From the NCBI RefSeq assembly GCF_000026365.1, contig NC_012995.1, positions 250,501 through 314,500 of the forward strand: DNA of 64,000 bases, in the 5' to 3' direction. The position numbers and the translations under genes were made by a program. This stretch comes from Zygosaccharomyces rouxii (lineage: Eukaryota; Ascomycota; Saccharomycetes; Saccharomycetales; Saccharomycetaceae). The notes under the pieces were generated by a model. The model had not been told where the DNA came from. It did not search any database and worked only from the letters and a program-made list of their open reading frames with translations. Shown in pieces: positions 47,791-58,252 of this stretch (its first letter is position 1; every line of letters starts with the position of its first letter).

Positions 47791-48546
47791 CTACAAGATA
47801 TCATCCGGCCTGCTACCATGAGCCTTTTGTCTTTTTGGTCTGTTGAATACGAGTGCATTAGCATTAGCATTCGGAGGAACGGTCGTAGCTCCCAGTTTAA
47901 TGGTTTTCTTACGTTCTTCCTGTGTGCTGAAAAGATCTAGTTCAGCATTGGCATCCAGTAAAATTTCCTTTAGGATGAACCACTTGCGCTCAGTATTTAG
48001 TAGGTCTTCATAGTCCCCGATTAGATTGCGTTGTATTTGTGAGAGAAGATTGACTTGGTCTTGCAACGGTAGTAGTGGTGGTTCTGATGATTTTTCCTCT
48101 GTGGGCATACGATGACTGATAATCTCCAAGAAATCGTCATTTAAATCGTATAACCGATTTTTGTATAGTTTTGTCTTGAGTCCACTAATCTCGCCATCCG
48201 AATTGTTAGATTTAGGATCCAGTTTCTCATCAATATCTGGTAGATTCCCCGGGGTATTCTTTATCATTTCGTAGTTAATCTTGGAAATATCGTCTACGTT
48301 TACAATATGGCGTTTATTATTCCCGGCATTCAATTGAGATTGTGCATTGGCATTTGCAGCAGTGCCTGCGGTAGATGCAGGTGTTGTTGAAGTCGATCCC
48401 TGCGGTGTAGATGAAGGTGTTGGTCTTCTATTATGGCTATCCTTTTCCAAAAATTCTGGGACTTTCTCGCTATGGTAGTGTCTTACAGCTTGTAAAGCAT
48501 ATTGTAACTGCTTATCCTGAGCTAACAATTCCTCGAAAGTAGACAT
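47791..48546 (-). CDS. IES3: INO80 chromatin-remodelling subunit Ies3
   Basis: The 251-residue product matches Ies3 (250). It opens MSTFEELLAQDKQLQYALQAVRHYHSEKVP and carries an Ala/Thr/Ser-rich linker. The conserved segment NRLYDLNDDFLEIISHRMPTEE is followed by a helical region ending in a basic tail (FNRPKRQKAHGSRP). Ies3 sits in the Nhp10 module of INO80. Another INO80 subunit, IES1, is 12 kb to the right. It diverges from FCF2, sharing about 200 bp. Confidence 0.9.
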   Translation of the reverse strand: MSTFEELLAQDKQLQYALQAVRHYHSEKVPEFLEKDSHNRRPTPSSTPQGSTSTTPASTAGTAANANAQSQLNAGNNKRHIVNVDDISKINYEMIKNTPGNLPDIDEKLDPKSNNSDGEISGLKTKLYKNRLYDLNDDFLEIISHRMPTEEKSSEPPLLPLQDQVNLLSQIQRNLIGDYEDLLNTERKWFILKEILLDANAELDLFSTQEERKKTIKLGATTVPPNANANALVFNRPKRQKAHGSRPDDIL

Positions 48547-48670
48547 TTGGGGGGCGGGGGAGCTGATACCGATGTTCCTTATTGTATTATTGGTGTAATC
48601 AACCGTTAAAGGTTAATGGTTCAATTTGATATTCGTGGGTTATGATTTTTCAATCAGAGACATACAACGC

Positions 48671-48697
48671 TGAAAAATTTCAGCTTATCGCGATGAG
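48671..48697 (+). promoter_or_regulatory. RRPE and PAC elements upstream of FCF2
   Basis: TGAAAAATTTCA (48671-48682) and GCGATGAG (48690-48697) lie 50-80 bp before the FCF2 ATG. This RRPE-PAC pair is the classic promoter signature of ribosome-biogenesis genes, and FCF2 is one. Confidence 0.8.
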
Positions 48698-48748
48698 CAT
48701 CGACTTGATTGTGATGAAATAGCTAAATAGATACAATAACTCAGCAAA

Positions 48749-49366
48749 ATGGATGAAGTTGAATCACTGTTTCGTCAATTAGAACAGGTCAACGCCAGAC
48801 CTGAGTCTAATCCTAGTGCTAAAGAAAACGGATTACAAGAAAACCAAGATTTGGTCAAGTTAGACGATGAGCATGCCCACGATGGGTTTGAAAGTATAGA
48901 GAAGAGTTTAAAACAGTTGCCAAAACTACAGAATGGGTTTGATAAATTGGATGCTCCAAAAGCTGTGGAATCAAAGTCCTATGCTGTAGGGAAGGAGAAG
49001 AAAAACCAACACGAGGGCCCTACAAATGAAGAATGGTTTACGCTACCTACACCAACCGGTGAATTTGCGCATAGAGTACAGAGAGATTTGCAATTGATAA
49101 AGCATAGAGCTTCATTAGATCCAAAACGTCATTATAAGAAGGAAAAATGGAATGCGCCTGAGAGATTTGCAGTGGGGACAATTATTGAAGATAAGTCGGA
49201 GTATTTCAGCGGGCGTCTGCCGCGTAGACAAAGAGGTGAAACAATGCTATCGACGTTGTTAAAAGATGTGGATTCGAGGAGCTATTTAAAGAGAAAGTAC
49301 GGTGAAATTCAGACTGAAAAGAGAGGTAAGAGATTTGGTAAGAATAAGAAGAAGGGGAAACGTTAG
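48749..49366 (+). CDS. FCF2: 18S rRNA processing factor Fcf2
   Basis: The 205-residue product matches Fcf2 (217). The conserved domain runs from EEWFTLPTPTGEFAHRVQRD through LDPKRHYKK, the P-rich FAVGTIIEDKSEYFSGRL, RKQRG-like PRRQRGETMLSTLLKD and a basic C-terminus. The N-terminal 80 residues are charged and variable. It acts in early 35S pre-rRNA cleavage with Fcf1. The start is ATG 48749. Confidence 0.94.
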   Translation: MDEVESLFRQLEQVNARPESNPSAKENGLQENQDLVKLDDEHAHDGFESIEKSLKQLPKLQNGFDKLDAPKAVESKSYAVGKEKKNQHEGPTNEEWFTLPTPTGEFAHRVQRDLQLIKHRASLDPKRHYKKEKWNAPERFAVGTIIEDKSEYFSGRLPRRQRGETMLSTLLKDVDSRSYLKRKYGEIQTEKRGKRFGKNKKKGKR

Positions 49367-49850
49367 GCAGGTTTAAAGTTGTAGTTGTTGTTTTTTTTTT
49401 ATTTGTAGAGATATAATAATGAAACGAGGTTGAAACAATGTTGAAACGATGTTGAGACAGGGCTGGAACAGATCCGTATCTAGTGATATCAATTGTACAC
49501 CCAAACACCCTCTAGAAAGCGGTACCGCTTGTCCGGATATTAGGGGTTCCAAAATTCTTTCCGGTTGCACATTTTCTCCTTCCCTTAACGCCCGGACAAT
49601 TTTACTGATAAGAAATGTTGGTAAAAAATTAAGACCCAATTAATTTCCAATTAGAAGGCCATCTGAGTCGCGTTGGATTAATCAAAAGAGATATTACAAG
49701 AATTCCCGAAGATGTTCACAACATAGTTTATTTCTTTCTTCTTCTTCTTCTTCTCTTCCTCCTTTTTTAACCTCTGAATAGGTGATGTATTTTCGCCATT
49801 GACTATTGTTTCAGGCTGATGATTGATTGATTTATTAAATTGAGAAAAGA
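49367..49850 (+). promoter_or_regulatory. GAT1 promoter region with GATAAG and CCGGACA motifs
   Basis: GATAAG (49607-49612) is a GATA-factor site, fitting GAT1 cross- or autoregulation. TGTCCGG (49530-49536) and CCGGACA (49592-49598) form an inverted pair 55 bp apart, like the one near BUD27. A TTC-rich run (about 49738-49755) lies 100 bp before the ATG. Frames here lack protein features. Confidence 0.55.
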
Positions 49851-50834
49851 ATGGATTATAGAATTAAATTGATGGAGACTATTGATGATTCATCAACAGA
49901 GGCAATATGGAAAATGTATTCTGTAGCGAAGGCTTCTTTGCCCTATAAGGATAGAATGAGTAATTTGACCTGGAGAATGCTTGGTATGCGAATGGCTAAA
50001 GAAAGAAATAAAGTAGAAAGTACAAGTTCAATATCAGTACCAAATTCTTATTCTAATTCGAACGACGATGAATCGTTCTCTTTAGTAAATGTACTTGAGC
50101 AAGATCGTGAACTAGATCACGAACAAGAACATGAACAAGAACATGGACAAGAACAAGAACAATTGCATCCACAGAAGCAGGTTGATTTTGACGGAGATGT
50201 TGATATTTGGGACCCTGAAATCTTGTTTAAAGATATGGATATAGAGGGAACGTCACCGACGATTCAGTCTGAGACCAGCGATCTTCTAGTTAATCCGTTA
50301 TTTGACGTGACCATGCTGCCACAGGAACCTCCCTTGACAGGAGGTGATTCACAGACGTTTTTAGGACAATTTCTACCCCCGCCGACGCCGTCACAAGATC
50401 TTCTAATATCGAATGTTGATAATGATAGTAGTCGGCGGAGAAAAGCACCTCCAGCTCCAGCAGCGGTTCGACAGAGAAGATCCTCGGGTGTGCAGAAGAA
50501 GAAACCTGTGCCGGTGCGTAATAATTCTACTACTTCACTTATGTCGATGGATGAAAAAATGGATTCACCGCCGAAGGATACAAAATGTACACATTGCCAT
50601 ACGAGGACAACACCGTTGTGGAGAAGAGATCCGATGGGGAATCCTCTGTGTAACGCGTGTGGGTTGTTTTTGAAATTGCATGGTGTGGTGAGGCCGTTGA
50701 GTTTGAAGACCGATGTAATAAAGAAAAGGCAGAGAAATACAAATGGCAATAAAGTTAAAGGTGTTAATCGAGTAAGAAGGCAAGAGAAAGAAGGTGAAGA
50801 GGCAAATTGGGAATGGTTGAGTTTAAGTCTGTGA
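49851..50834 (+). CDS. GAT1: GATA-type nitrogen-regulation activator (GAT1)
   Basis: The 327-residue product is shorter than S. cerevisiae Gat1 (510). The N-terminal motif [13 protein letters not shown] is the conserved segment shared by Gat1 and Gln3. A single zinc finger, CTHC...CNAC with 17 residues between Cys pairs, starts near residue 246 and includes [32 protein letters not shown] follows as the DNA-binding basic tail. A Glu/Gln/His repeat (about residues 86-105) consists of degenerate EQEHEQ units. It activates nitrogen-catabolite-repressed genes on poor nitrogen. Order FRS2-GAT1-LPD1 follows chromosome VI. Confidence 0.9.
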   Translation: MDYRIKLMETIDDSSTEAIWKMYSVAKASLPYKDRMSNLTWRMLGMRMAKERNKVESTSSISVPNSYSNSNDDESFSLVNVLEQDRELDHEQEHEQEHGQEQEQLHPQKQVDFDGDVDIWDPEILFKDMDIEGTSPTIQSETSDLLVNPLFDVTMLPQEPPLTGGDSQTFLGQFLPPPTPSQDLLISNVDNDSSRRRKAPPAPAAVRQRRSSGVQKKKPVPVRNNSTTSLMSMDEKMDSPPKDTKCTHCHTRTTPLWRRDPMGNPLCNACGLFLKLHGVVRPLSLKTDVIKKRQRNTNGNKVKGVNRVRRQEKEGEEANWEWLSLSL

Positions 50835-51143
50835 CCATACGAACATTTATTTTGAATGGAAATTTTTTTATAAAAATGATAGATTGGGCTACCTTTTCTC
50901 AAAAGAAGAGAGATTGTGTTAATATTGATTTTTTTTCAAGGTTTCGCTAGTTCGAAACCTTAGGTGTATTTGAGAAAACACATTGGATTACAATTCGAGA
51001 CAAATAACAATAATAATAATAGTAATAATGATGATAATAATAATAATAATAATAAGCTATTGGTGATTTCTCAAACGTTGCAAGAATTTATTATAGACGA
51101 CTTAAATATACATAGGCATACGTTTAGTCAAGTGAAGTTAAAC
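50835..51143. other. GAT1-LPD1 convergent 3' intergenic region with (AAT)n
   Basis: It contains an AAT/AATAAT-rich run (about 51006-51053) and a T-run (50930-50937). No gene or signal other than AT-rich 3' flank is seen. Confidence 0.5.
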
Positions 51144-52628
51144 TTAGAAATTCAATGGCTTGTCAAAGGCAGCCAAGTTAGCTTCTTTGAAAGCTTCAGA
51201 CAAAGTTGGGTGAGCATGGCACACACGTGCGATATCTTCAGCGGAAGCACCATATTCAAGAGCTAAACCAGCTTCGGCAATCATTTCACCAGCATTAGGA
51301 CCAATGATGTGGGCACCCAACAAACGTTCAGTTTCAGAGTCGATCAAGACCTTCACAAAACCTTCGGTGTCCAAATTGGTTTTAGCTCTGGAGTTTGCAA
51401 TAAATGGGAACTTACCAACCTTGTAGTTAATGCCAGCTTCTTTCAATTGCTCTTCAGTCTTACCAACCCAAGCGACCTCTGGATGAGAGTACATAACGGA
51501 TGGAATGTTGTTGTAGTTAACGTGACCAACACCTTCCTTGATGTATTCAACAGCGGCAATACCTTCTTCTTCAGCCTTATGAGCCAACATAGGACCGAAA
51601 GTGACGTCACCAATGACTTTAATGTGTGGGAATTTAGAGCTGAATTGGTCATCGATAACCAAACGACCTCTCTTGTCGACTTCCAAGCCAATTTTCTCAG
51701 CTTCTAGACCTTGGATGTATGGTCTTCTACCAACAGCCACTAAGAAGGCATCTGCTTCCAGTTTGTCTTGCTTACCAGATTTAACGTCTTCAACAACGAT
51801 GTTAACAACATCGCCGTTTCTTTCAGCAGAAACAACCTTGGTACCCAATTTGAAATCAAGACCTTGTTTCTTCAAGAATTTCTGAGTAGTGGAAGCAACT
51901 TCGTTATCCATAGAGGCACCAATTTGTGGTTGGAATTCTACAACAGTGACCTTAGAACCCAAACGGCTGTAAACAGAACCCATTTCAAGACCAATGATAC
52001 CACCACCTAGAATGACAAATCTCTTTGGAATTTCTTTCAAAGAAAGCGCACCAGTAGAGGAGACAATTCTTTCTTCATCGATTTTAATACCAGGGAAAGG
52101 TGTAACTTCGGAACCGGTAGCAACAATGATATTTTTGGCTTCCAAAATAGTTTCTTCGTTAACACTACCTTCTAATCCTTCGACGGGCTTAACTTTAATG
52201 CTGTTTTCATTTTCAAATGTACCTAAACCCTTGTAGTAGGCAACTTTGTTCTTTTTAAACAACATTTCAATACCACCAGTCAACTGCTTAACAACAGTGT
52301 CCTTGGCCTTTTGGAATTGTTCCACATTGAGGGCAACTTCACCCTTGATATCGATACCACGGTTCTTGGAATCGGTCTTCATTTGATGGTACATTTGAGA
52401 GTTGTTCAAAAGAGCCTTTGATGGGATACATCCAACGTTCAAACAAGTACCACCCAATCTACCTCTTTTCTCAACACAAGCAGTGTCTAGTCCCAATTGA
52501 GCGGCCTTGATGGCAGCAATGTAACCACCTGGACCACCACCGACAACTACCACGTCGTGTTGCTTCTTGGCAGCTAACCAAACCGCAGATGAACTGAAAG
52601 TACGCTTTGTGACAAAGGATCTGAGCAT
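51144..52628 (-). CDS. LPD1: Dihydrolipoamide dehydrogenase (LPD1)
   Basis: The 494-residue flavoprotein matches Lpd1 (499). [16 protein letters not shown] is a mitochondrial presequence; the FAD motif is [13 protein letters not shown], the redox disulfide is [16 protein letters not shown] and the C-terminal active-site His-Glu motif is [10 protein letters not shown]. It is the E3 of pyruvate, 2-oxoglutarate and branched-chain dehydrogenases and of the glycine cleavage system. The ATG at 52628 was chosen because the longer frame starts with TTG and homology begins here. Codon usage is strongly biased. A CCAAT-type Hap site lies upstream. Confidence 0.97.
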   Translation of the reverse strand: MLRSFVTKRTFSSSAVWLAAKKQHDVVVVGGGPGGYIAAIKAAQLGLDTACVEKRGRLGGTCLNVGCIPSKALLNNSQMYHQMKTDSKNRGIDIKGEVALNVEQFQKAKDTVVKQLTGGIEMLFKKNKVAYYKGLGTFENENSIKVKPVEGLEGSVNEETILEAKNIIVATGSEVTPFPGIKIDEERIVSSTGALSLKEIPKRFVILGGGIIGLEMGSVYSRLGSKVTVVEFQPQIGASMDNEVASTTQKFLKKQGLDFKLGTKVVSAERNGDVVNIVVEDVKSGKQDKLEADAFLVAVGRRPYIQGLEAEKIGLEVDKRGRLVIDDQFSSKFPHIKVIGDVTFGPMLAHKAEEEGIAAVEYIKEGVGHVNYNNIPSVMYSHPEVAWVGKTEEQLKEAGINYKVGKFPFIANSRAKTNLDTEGFVKVLIDSETERLLGAHIIGPNAGEMIAEAGLALEYGASAEDIARVCHAHPTLSEAFKEANLAAFDKPLNF

Positions 52629-53567
52629 AATTCGATACAATGTGATATTTCTTGACCAAAACCCTCGATATTTTGTGAAAAACAAATAGTGTATAGTGTA
52701 GTTTAGTACCTAAACTTTCAGATTCTTATGGTTTTCCTTCGGTGTTCTTGTTGGATGGAAGAAAATTCGCTGATTGGTCAAGAAACTATTAAAATTTTAA
52801 AAATGCGACAAGATGGATAAACGGTTTGATTCCAACTGCAATGGTATTTGAAATAGCTCTGGGATGCTATGAAGATTGTTGTGCACCAAAAGAAAGCACG
52901 AAAAACGCCTTAGTGACGGTCTCAAACGGTGGAGTTATCGTTTCTGGAGTTGAATTCTATTCAGGTGGGCTTCCAATGGTCTATGGATAATTTCATAGCG
53001 TTCTTGTGGCATATGAACTAGTGTAAACCCGTTATTAGGTCATTTGCAATGCATCTGGCTGAGTTATATCCGGTTTTTAGTAATTTTCCACCTTAATATG
53101 GGTGCTTGGGAGGTATAATATGAAATTTAACTCTTGCAATGTAATCTCGACTACTCTTTAGGTAGAATACCAACTTGATGGCCAGTAGAATGTCAAAATG
53201 GTATGGACACACACATAAGCATACGAATTAGCTCGATTCAATCGTAAATGCGCTAGCGCCGCATGCTTCTCGATCTGCATCAGATAACTGGTCTCTTAAT
53301 TCATTGGGTTGGCACTCAAATATGAATAGTTCTATACTTGCAATAACCTCCAGTAGATCCTCGAGTGTTTTAGCTAGTGATCTCGTATTCACCATTCCAC
53401 TCTACTTAACTCTTCTCTCATCACCGAACCAACAAATTGAACGAAAACATTGGTATTTTGTTCATCGAACGTTACGAGTTAACTGCATATATTCGGTTTG
53501 ATTCCCTAGAGTGTCTGACTATCCAAATCCATTACTCCCTCTCTCCTTTTACTCTTCCTTTTTCCCC
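52629..53567. other. LPD1-SMX2 divergent intergenic region (0.94 kb)
   Basis: It separates the divergent LPD1 and SMX2 starts. TGATTGGT (52771-52778) is the only motif I can name. Short frames at 53304-53501 and 53437-53625 have no protein signature. I see no RNA gene but could not fold the region. Confidence 0.4.
52771..52778 (-). promoter_or_regulatory. Hap2/3/4/5 (CCAAT) site upstream of LPD1
   Basis: TGATTGGT is the reverse complement of ACCAATCA, an exact fit to the ACCAATNA consensus, about 145 bp upstream of the LPD1 ATG. LPD1 is a known respiratory Hap target in S. cerevisiae. Confidence 0.7.
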
Positions 53568-53798
53568 ATGGTTTCTACACCTGAGCTTAAAAGGTACGTT
53601 GATAAGAAAGTGTTACTACAACTAAATGGTGCTCGTAAAGTAGCAGGAGTTCTACGAGGCTATGATCTTTTCCTTAATGTTGTCCTAGATGATGCTGTTG
53701 AAGTGGGCAAGGACGGATCTCATCACAATCTGGGATCTCAGAGTGTTGTCAGAGGTAATTCTATAGTATCATTAGAGGCTCTTGATACTGTTATGTAA
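53568..53798 (+). CDS. SMX2: Sm protein G (SMX2)
   Basis: The 76-residue product matches SmG (77). It begins MVSTPELKRYVDKKVLLQLNG, and has Sm motif 1 (VAGVLRGYDLFLNVVLDDAVE) and Sm motif 2 (VVRGNSIVSLEAL). The ATG at 53568 is chosen over an upstream in-frame ATG (53511) because homology starts here. It is a core subunit of spliceosomal U1, U2, U4 and U5 snRNPs and of telomerase RNA. It is convergent with GNA1 (YFL017W-A/YFL017C in S. cerevisiae). Confidence 0.95.
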   Translation: MVSTPELKRYVDKKVLLQLNGARKVAGVLRGYDLFLNVVLDDAVEVGKDGSHHNLGSQSVVRGNSIVSLEALDTVM

Positions 53799-53863
53799 TA
53801 TATAAAAAAAATGATAATAATACGTAAATATGTACGTATATGATGAAATCTATTCTAATTTAT

Positions 53864-54316
53864 CTATCGATGTTGCATCTCAACGCCAGCTCTTGAATAG
53901 CCACACTTCTCGTAGAATTTAACGTTACTGTCGTCACAATCCAATATGACTTTATAGCAGTGTTTTAATCCCAGGTCTGTCAAATGGTCAATAAGAGCAC
54001 GTCCCAATTGCTTTCCCTGATGGTGTGGTGAAACCGCAATATCTTCAATATGTCCCACTAATCCACATTCATGAATTAGTTTACGTTCTATGAACATCAT
54101 ACCTGTAGCGGCAACTTCCTCACCATGAAGAATTACATAAGGATGGTACTGTAGAAGATCTGGTCCTGATGATACTTTCACATTGTTCCAATGATTCACT
54201 GTTTCTTCGAATTGTGCTTTTGACACTGAGCCAACGGTAGTCAAGGCATTCAACGCCTGTAGGACACCTTCGTAGTCTTGCTTCTCTACTCTTCTAATTG
54301 AATATCCTGGAACCAT
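53864..54316 (-). CDS. GNA1: Glucosamine-6-phosphate N-acetyltransferase (GNA1)
   Basis: The 150-residue GNAT enzyme matches Gna1 (159). The acetyl-CoA loop HHQGKQLGRALIDHL and the terminal FYEKCGYSRAGVEM are intact, as is GLVGHIEDIAVS. It makes GlcNAc-6-phosphate for UDP-GlcNAc, hence chitin, N-glycans and GPI anchors. The start is ATG 54316. Confidence 0.95.
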   Translation of the reverse strand: MVPGYSIRRVEKQDYEGVLQALNALTTVGSVSKAQFEETVNHWNNVKVSSGPDLLQYHPYVILHGEEVAATGMMFIERKLIHECGLVGHIEDIAVSPHHQGKQLGRALIDHLTDLGLKHCYKVILDCDDSNVKFYEKCGYSRAGVEMQHR

Positions 54317-54439
54317 TGATTAATCTTTGAATGATGAGTTAAGTGTGTTTTGAACTGTTTTCTTTCCTATAAGGAAGATCATCAATTGAATTGAATCAAT
54401 CAAGGGTTTCTTCCTTTTAATAGAAACCAAGGTACATCA

Positions 54440-55486
54440 TCACGTGGGGAGAGGTCTAACAGGTTGTAAAGAATCAGCTTTCGTCTGACGCATTGATTCC
54501 AGCAATTCTATCAAGTCGAATTTTATTTCAACCACTTGTCTCCTAACTTGTGCGGATTCATCACCAAAGAACTTATGATGGGTTTGCGCGAGTACATTCA
54601 TGAGAAAATCGTCCAGTAGTACTGTATCCAATTCTTGGTGAGGCATTGACAGCACCAGAATGTCTAGTAATTCTAGAGCCACACCGTCGGCTGCATGTTG
54701 TTCGAGAGCATGGCATAGTGAATGGAATATTAGTGGTTTGATGAAATCTTCAAATACATTCAATTTTAGAGTGTTTTGTAAGTGGAAATGCAATCCAGGG
54801 AATTTTGACTGGATCTTGGCGTTGGGAATTGCCGCATGGGACGATAGAGACTGTCTATTTTGTAGGTTGGCAAAGACTTGTAGTGCCAATGGTTCATTCG
54901 GTACACAATCCTTCAGAGCATTGAGAAACCGATCAGGTGCTGGCACAGGAACGTCGTCGAGACAACACTCGTAGATGTGTATTCTTAAATCTGAAGGTAA
55001 TCCAAACCAATATAACCCATCTCTTTTTGCTTCCATGAGCAAATAAGGTGAGAACCTTATCTGATTCCAGCGTGCATCAAGTAAATCTCTACGTCTTAAC
55101 AAACTCCGGTTTTCCTCCTTGAGCCTTTGTAACTCATGTTTAGCTCTAGATCTACCACCACCACTTTGTTTCAATAGAGATAACGCTTCTTCCTCTCGTA
55201 ATATTTTTTTCTTATTATCTTGAATCACATATTCTATACTTAAGTTGTCTTGCATTCGACTATAAACATCCATAATACTAGAGTCACCAGAAAGATCTGA
55301 AAAGATGGAGGAAGTATCACTTTCAGAGCTTGATCCTGTGCGTCTACGGCTGCCGATTAGCGGTACGCCGTAAAGCCCATAATCAACATCCACATCTAAT
55401 AACTGATCCCAATCTTCAACTAAATCTTTCCTAGTAACCTTGTGTCTTGCGTTAAACAATCTCTGACTGGGGGGAATATACTGCAT
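54440..55486 (-). CDS. YLR049C-like protein of unknown function
   Basis: The 348-residue product begins MQYIPPSQRLFNARHKVTRKDLVEDWD, with a Ser-rich segment (residues 45-75). A Gln/Lys/Glu/Arg coiled coil follows (HELQRLKEENRSLLRRRDLLD, about 115-140), then a C-terminal helical domain (LNALKDCVPNEPLALQVFANL; LDILVLSMPHQELDTVLLDDFL). Order on the chromosome XII track (FCF2, YLR050C, YLR049C) points to YLR049C, whose function is unknown. There is no catalytic motif or membrane segment. Confidence 0.65.
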   Translation of the reverse strand: MQYIPPSQRLFNARHKVTRKDLVEDWDQLLDVDVDYGLYGVPLIGSRRRTGSSSESDTSSIFSDLSGDSSIMDVYSRMQDNLSIEYVIQDNKKKILREEEALSLLKQSGGGRSRAKHELQRLKEENRSLLRRRDLLDARWNQIRFSPYLLMEAKRDGLYWFGLPSDLRIHIYECCLDDVPVPAPDRFLNALKDCVPNEPLALQVFANLQNRQSLSSHAAIPNAKIQSKFPGLHFHLQNTLKLNVFEDFIKPLIFHSLCHALEQHAADGVALELLDILVLSMPHQELDTVLLDDFLMNVLAQTHHKFFGDESAQVRRQVVEIKFDLIELLESMRQTKADSLQPVRPLPT

Positions 55487-55572
55487 TTTATCTAGATAGC
55501 TTTCAATCGTTTAAGACCATAGGAAATTTTCAAAGAGCCTGGAATCTCTAATTTCTGGTTTCATTATATATT

Positions 55573-56022
55573 TCAAAGCAGTACCAATCTAAATGGGATA
55601 ATGAAGGTAGGGAAGTAAATGCCAACCAGCTTGAATTTGTCTGCAGCACTTAGAGGCACGATAGTCCCGGGATAGTGACCTTCTAAAATTGCCCCAATGC
55701 ATACCAGCGTTGTGGTTGATGCTAAAACGCCGTAAAGCCTCAATGAACCGCTATCAACTTGATTTTGACGCAATTGCTTGGCAAATTGAAAGAAAAGAGG
55801 TAGCTGTACAACCAATTCCAAGGTGACGAAGGCTTGTAACCATAGTGGTTTGTCCCATAGTAAGAAGTCGTTATTATCTTCTATCTGCTTCGATAATAGC
55901 CAACCAGCTACGTGAAATTTCGGTGGAAGAACTACTGCTGAATCGATCAGCAACGTAATGGGAATGTGTAATAGAAAATAGTAGTAAAAAAAATTGATTT
56001 GAAAGCTTGAAAGACCAGCCAT
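55573..56022 (-). CDS. EMA19: EXPERA/TMEM97-family membrane protein (YLR050C, EMA19)
   Basis: The 149-residue protein has four hydrophobic segments: FFYYYFLLHIPITLLIDSAVV, LQAFVTLELVVQLPLFF, YGVLASTTTLVCIGAIL and a terminal IYFPTFIIPFRLVLL. This is the layout of the TMEM97/sigma-2-receptor EXPERA family, which includes YLR050C. Pairs of acidic residues (LLID, LELVVQ) are at the family positions. The ATG at 56022 is used because the longer frame starts with GTG. In S. cerevisiae Ema19 has a role in clearing unimported mitochondrial precursors at the ER. Confidence 0.83.
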   Translation of the reverse strand: MAGLSSFQINFFYYYFLLHIPITLLIDSAVVLPPKFHVAGWLLSKQIEDNNDFLLWDKPLWLQAFVTLELVVQLPLFFQFAKQLRQNQVDSGSLRLYGVLASTTTLVCIGAILEGHYPGTIVPLSAADKFKLVGIYFPTFIIPFRLVLL

Positions 56023-56191
56023 TGTGCTTTTCACTCCTTACTTCTGTCCTTATTTAGTTTTCTTAAGCATTACATTCTTTTTTTTTTTTTTTTAGATGAG
56101 CTTACCTTTACCTTGCTGGGTCGGAAGATGAAAAAATTAATGTTGCTGGTATATACATGAATATGTACAAGTGTATGAGACTAGAGTGCAT

Positions 56192-57580
56192 CTATTCGCC
56201 CTTAATCTTTTTGAAAGTGTTTGAAATGAAATTTTCTAAACGTCCCAATGCCGAAGGATTATCTGGGTTTGTCGTTGCGGCTTCAGTAGCTTTTTCAGTA
56301 GCTTCTAAATTCTCAGTGCGCTTTGCATTAGAATCATTGGTAATGTTGGCCAATGCTTCCCATAGACAACGCTCGGCCTTGGATTGAGGTTTCTTCACTT
56401 GAATCTTGTACTGAACTTTCATGGAACCACGGGTACCGGCAACACGAGGAACACCCATGTTAGGGATAGAAATGATTTGATCGTGTTGAGTTCCTGGTTG
56501 CACTCTTAGACGTACATGAGAGCCATCAACTGTAGGAACCTGAACCGTACCACCCAATGCTGCTGTAGTAATTGGAATGTCTTGGATAAACCAGATATCC
56601 CATTTATCTCTAATTGAAAATCTTGGATCCTTATCCACACGTATACGCACAAGCACATCACCTCTGCGTAGTCTAATACTACTTTTCATCTCTGGTGGAA
56701 CAGCCATGTTAGGATAAGAACCTTGGCCAGGTACTCTAACGACATCACCATCTTGTAAACCTTGTGGTAAATCTACACGGACGCTCTTATCTTTAGTCCA
56801 TTCAACACCATCACCATGACACGAACCACATAGATCTTCACGTTTAGTAGTAGTACCTTCACCACCACACTGCTGACAAGTAGTAGCCATTTGGAAACCT
56901 GCACGTACGTGGACAGTAGTACCAGTACCGTGACAGCTGGGACAGCTTTGGGGTTTAGCACCTGTTTTCATACCAGATCCGTCACAGGTATGACATGGAT
57001 CTAACGCTCTAAACTTCAAATTCACATCTTTGGCACCGAATACAGCGTCTTTAAATGGCATACGGTAAGAAACTTCGATAGGATCACCTCTATATTCTCT
57101 GAACATGGAGCTCCCAAATGGTGACCCACGAGAGCTTCTTCCTCCACCACCGCCAAAGGCAGCACCAAATAGATCTTCAAAATTGATTCCACCAAAATTA
57201 CCAAATCCTGAGAAATCGCTAAATCCACCATATCCTGCACCTGGACCGCCTGGACCACCCCCGGCACCACCTTGGCCAAAGGCAGCAGCACCAAACTGAT
57301 CATATTGACTTTTCTTATCGGCATCAGACAAAATTTCATAAGCATTTTGTAAATCGTGGAACTTGTCACCAGCGCCCTGCTCCTTATTTATATCTGGATG
57401 GTATTTCTTGGCTAATTTGTAATATGCCTTTTTAATCTCTGATGGAGAGGCACTCTTGCCAACACCAAGAGTATCATATGGATCCTTGAACTCTTGTAAA
57501 ATACGTCTTGTAGTGTGGAACTGACGGTAAATCGAAGGTTGGACACCTAAACGACTAGCATTTTTCAACGCCTGAAACAT
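56192..57580 (-). CDS. MDJ1: Mitochondrial DnaJ-type co-chaperone (MDJ1)
   Basis: The 462-residue type I J-protein matches Mdj1 (511). A mitochondrial leader ([20 protein letters not shown]) precedes a J domain with HPD (KYHPDINK). A Gly/Phe-rich region and four zinc-binding CxxCxGxG repeats ([32 protein letters not shown]) follow, then the substrate-binding C-terminal domains. It stimulates mitochondrial Hsp70 Ssc1 in folding and mtDNA maintenance. The ATG at 57580 is used; the longer frame starts with TTG. The upstream 670 bp carry an Abf1 site. Confidence 0.95.
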   Translation of the reverse strand: MFQALKNASRLGVQPSIYRQFHTTRRILQEFKDPYDTLGVGKSASPSEIKKAYYKLAKKYHPDINKEQGAGDKFHDLQNAYEILSDADKKSQYDQFGAAAFGQGGAGGGPGGPGAGYGGFSDFSGFGNFGGINFEDLFGAAFGGGGGRSSRGSPFGSSMFREYRGDPIEVSYRMPFKDAVFGAKDVNLKFRALDPCHTCDGSGMKTGAKPQSCPSCHGTGTTVHVRAGFQMATTCQQCGGEGTTTKREDLCGSCHGDGVEWTKDKSVRVDLPQGLQDGDVVRVPGQGSYPNMAVPPEMKSSIRLRRGDVLVRIRVDKDPRFSIRDKWDIWFIQDIPITTAALGGTVQVPTVDGSHVRLRVQPGTQHDQIISIPNMGVPRVAGTRGSMKVQYKIQVKKPQSKAERCLWEALANITNDSNAKRTENLEATEKATEAATTNPDNPSALGRLENFISNTFKKIKGE

Positions 57581-58252
57581 GATGTCAGTGATGACAGCGA
57601 CTGGCAATTAACGAGATCTACAATGAGTTATCTACAGTAGCTTCTTTAATATGAATGTTGAACTACATCTTCCCTTGATGTTCAAATATTGGGCTAAAGT
57701 TTCCAGTTCCTTCTTTTCAATTCTCATGTCACTTTATACGTAGCGGTTAATGACAGAATGGAATAAATAATTTTATCGTTCTTTTTTTTTTTTTTTCACA
57801 GTAGTAAAATTAGCCGCTGAATTTACCTGCAAGGTATCTCAAGTTACTCTTGTAAATCGTAGTTATTTTTTACAATTTTTTTGAAATTTTTTTGACGGTT
57901 TCTTGCAGAGTTAGAAATTATAGCATTGAAAGGTGTAAAATACTTTACAGATAGTACTATTCAAGGGTAGCAGAGTTGGGGAACCAGAGTCAAGAGTTCG
58001 AAGGTATTTAGGACACCTTGTGAAGGTATCATTGATTTTTATTTTTGCTCCGAGACGACTTGTTCGAACAGCACCCAAATGACAAGTTCCGCTTGGAGAC
58101 CAAAACGTTAATAATAGTAAACATTACATCTGAAATAATGTCAAGTACCACTTGCTAAACCCTCCAGTGCTGTTACCGTCCAATAAATTTATACAGCCTA
58201 TTTTTCTTTTCTCTAGTTATATACCCTACCTTACCTTGCCTTACCTTACCCA
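57581..58252 (-). promoter_or_regulatory. MDJ1 promoter region
   Basis: GTCACTTTATACG (57728-57740) fits the Abf1 consensus RTCRYYNNNNACG, about 150 bp upstream of MDJ1. A T-run (57782-57796) lies beyond it, a typical Abf1 plus poly-dT arrangement. At the far end the plus strand shows degenerate CCTTA repeats (58226-58250), the 3' flank of the next gene. No ORF of substance is present. Confidence 0.6.

Noticed and set aside
58226..58250. CCTTA repeats resembling telomeric sequence
   Set aside because: Only a few degenerate units in a 3' flank; not a telomere or subtelomere given the conserved surrounding genes.
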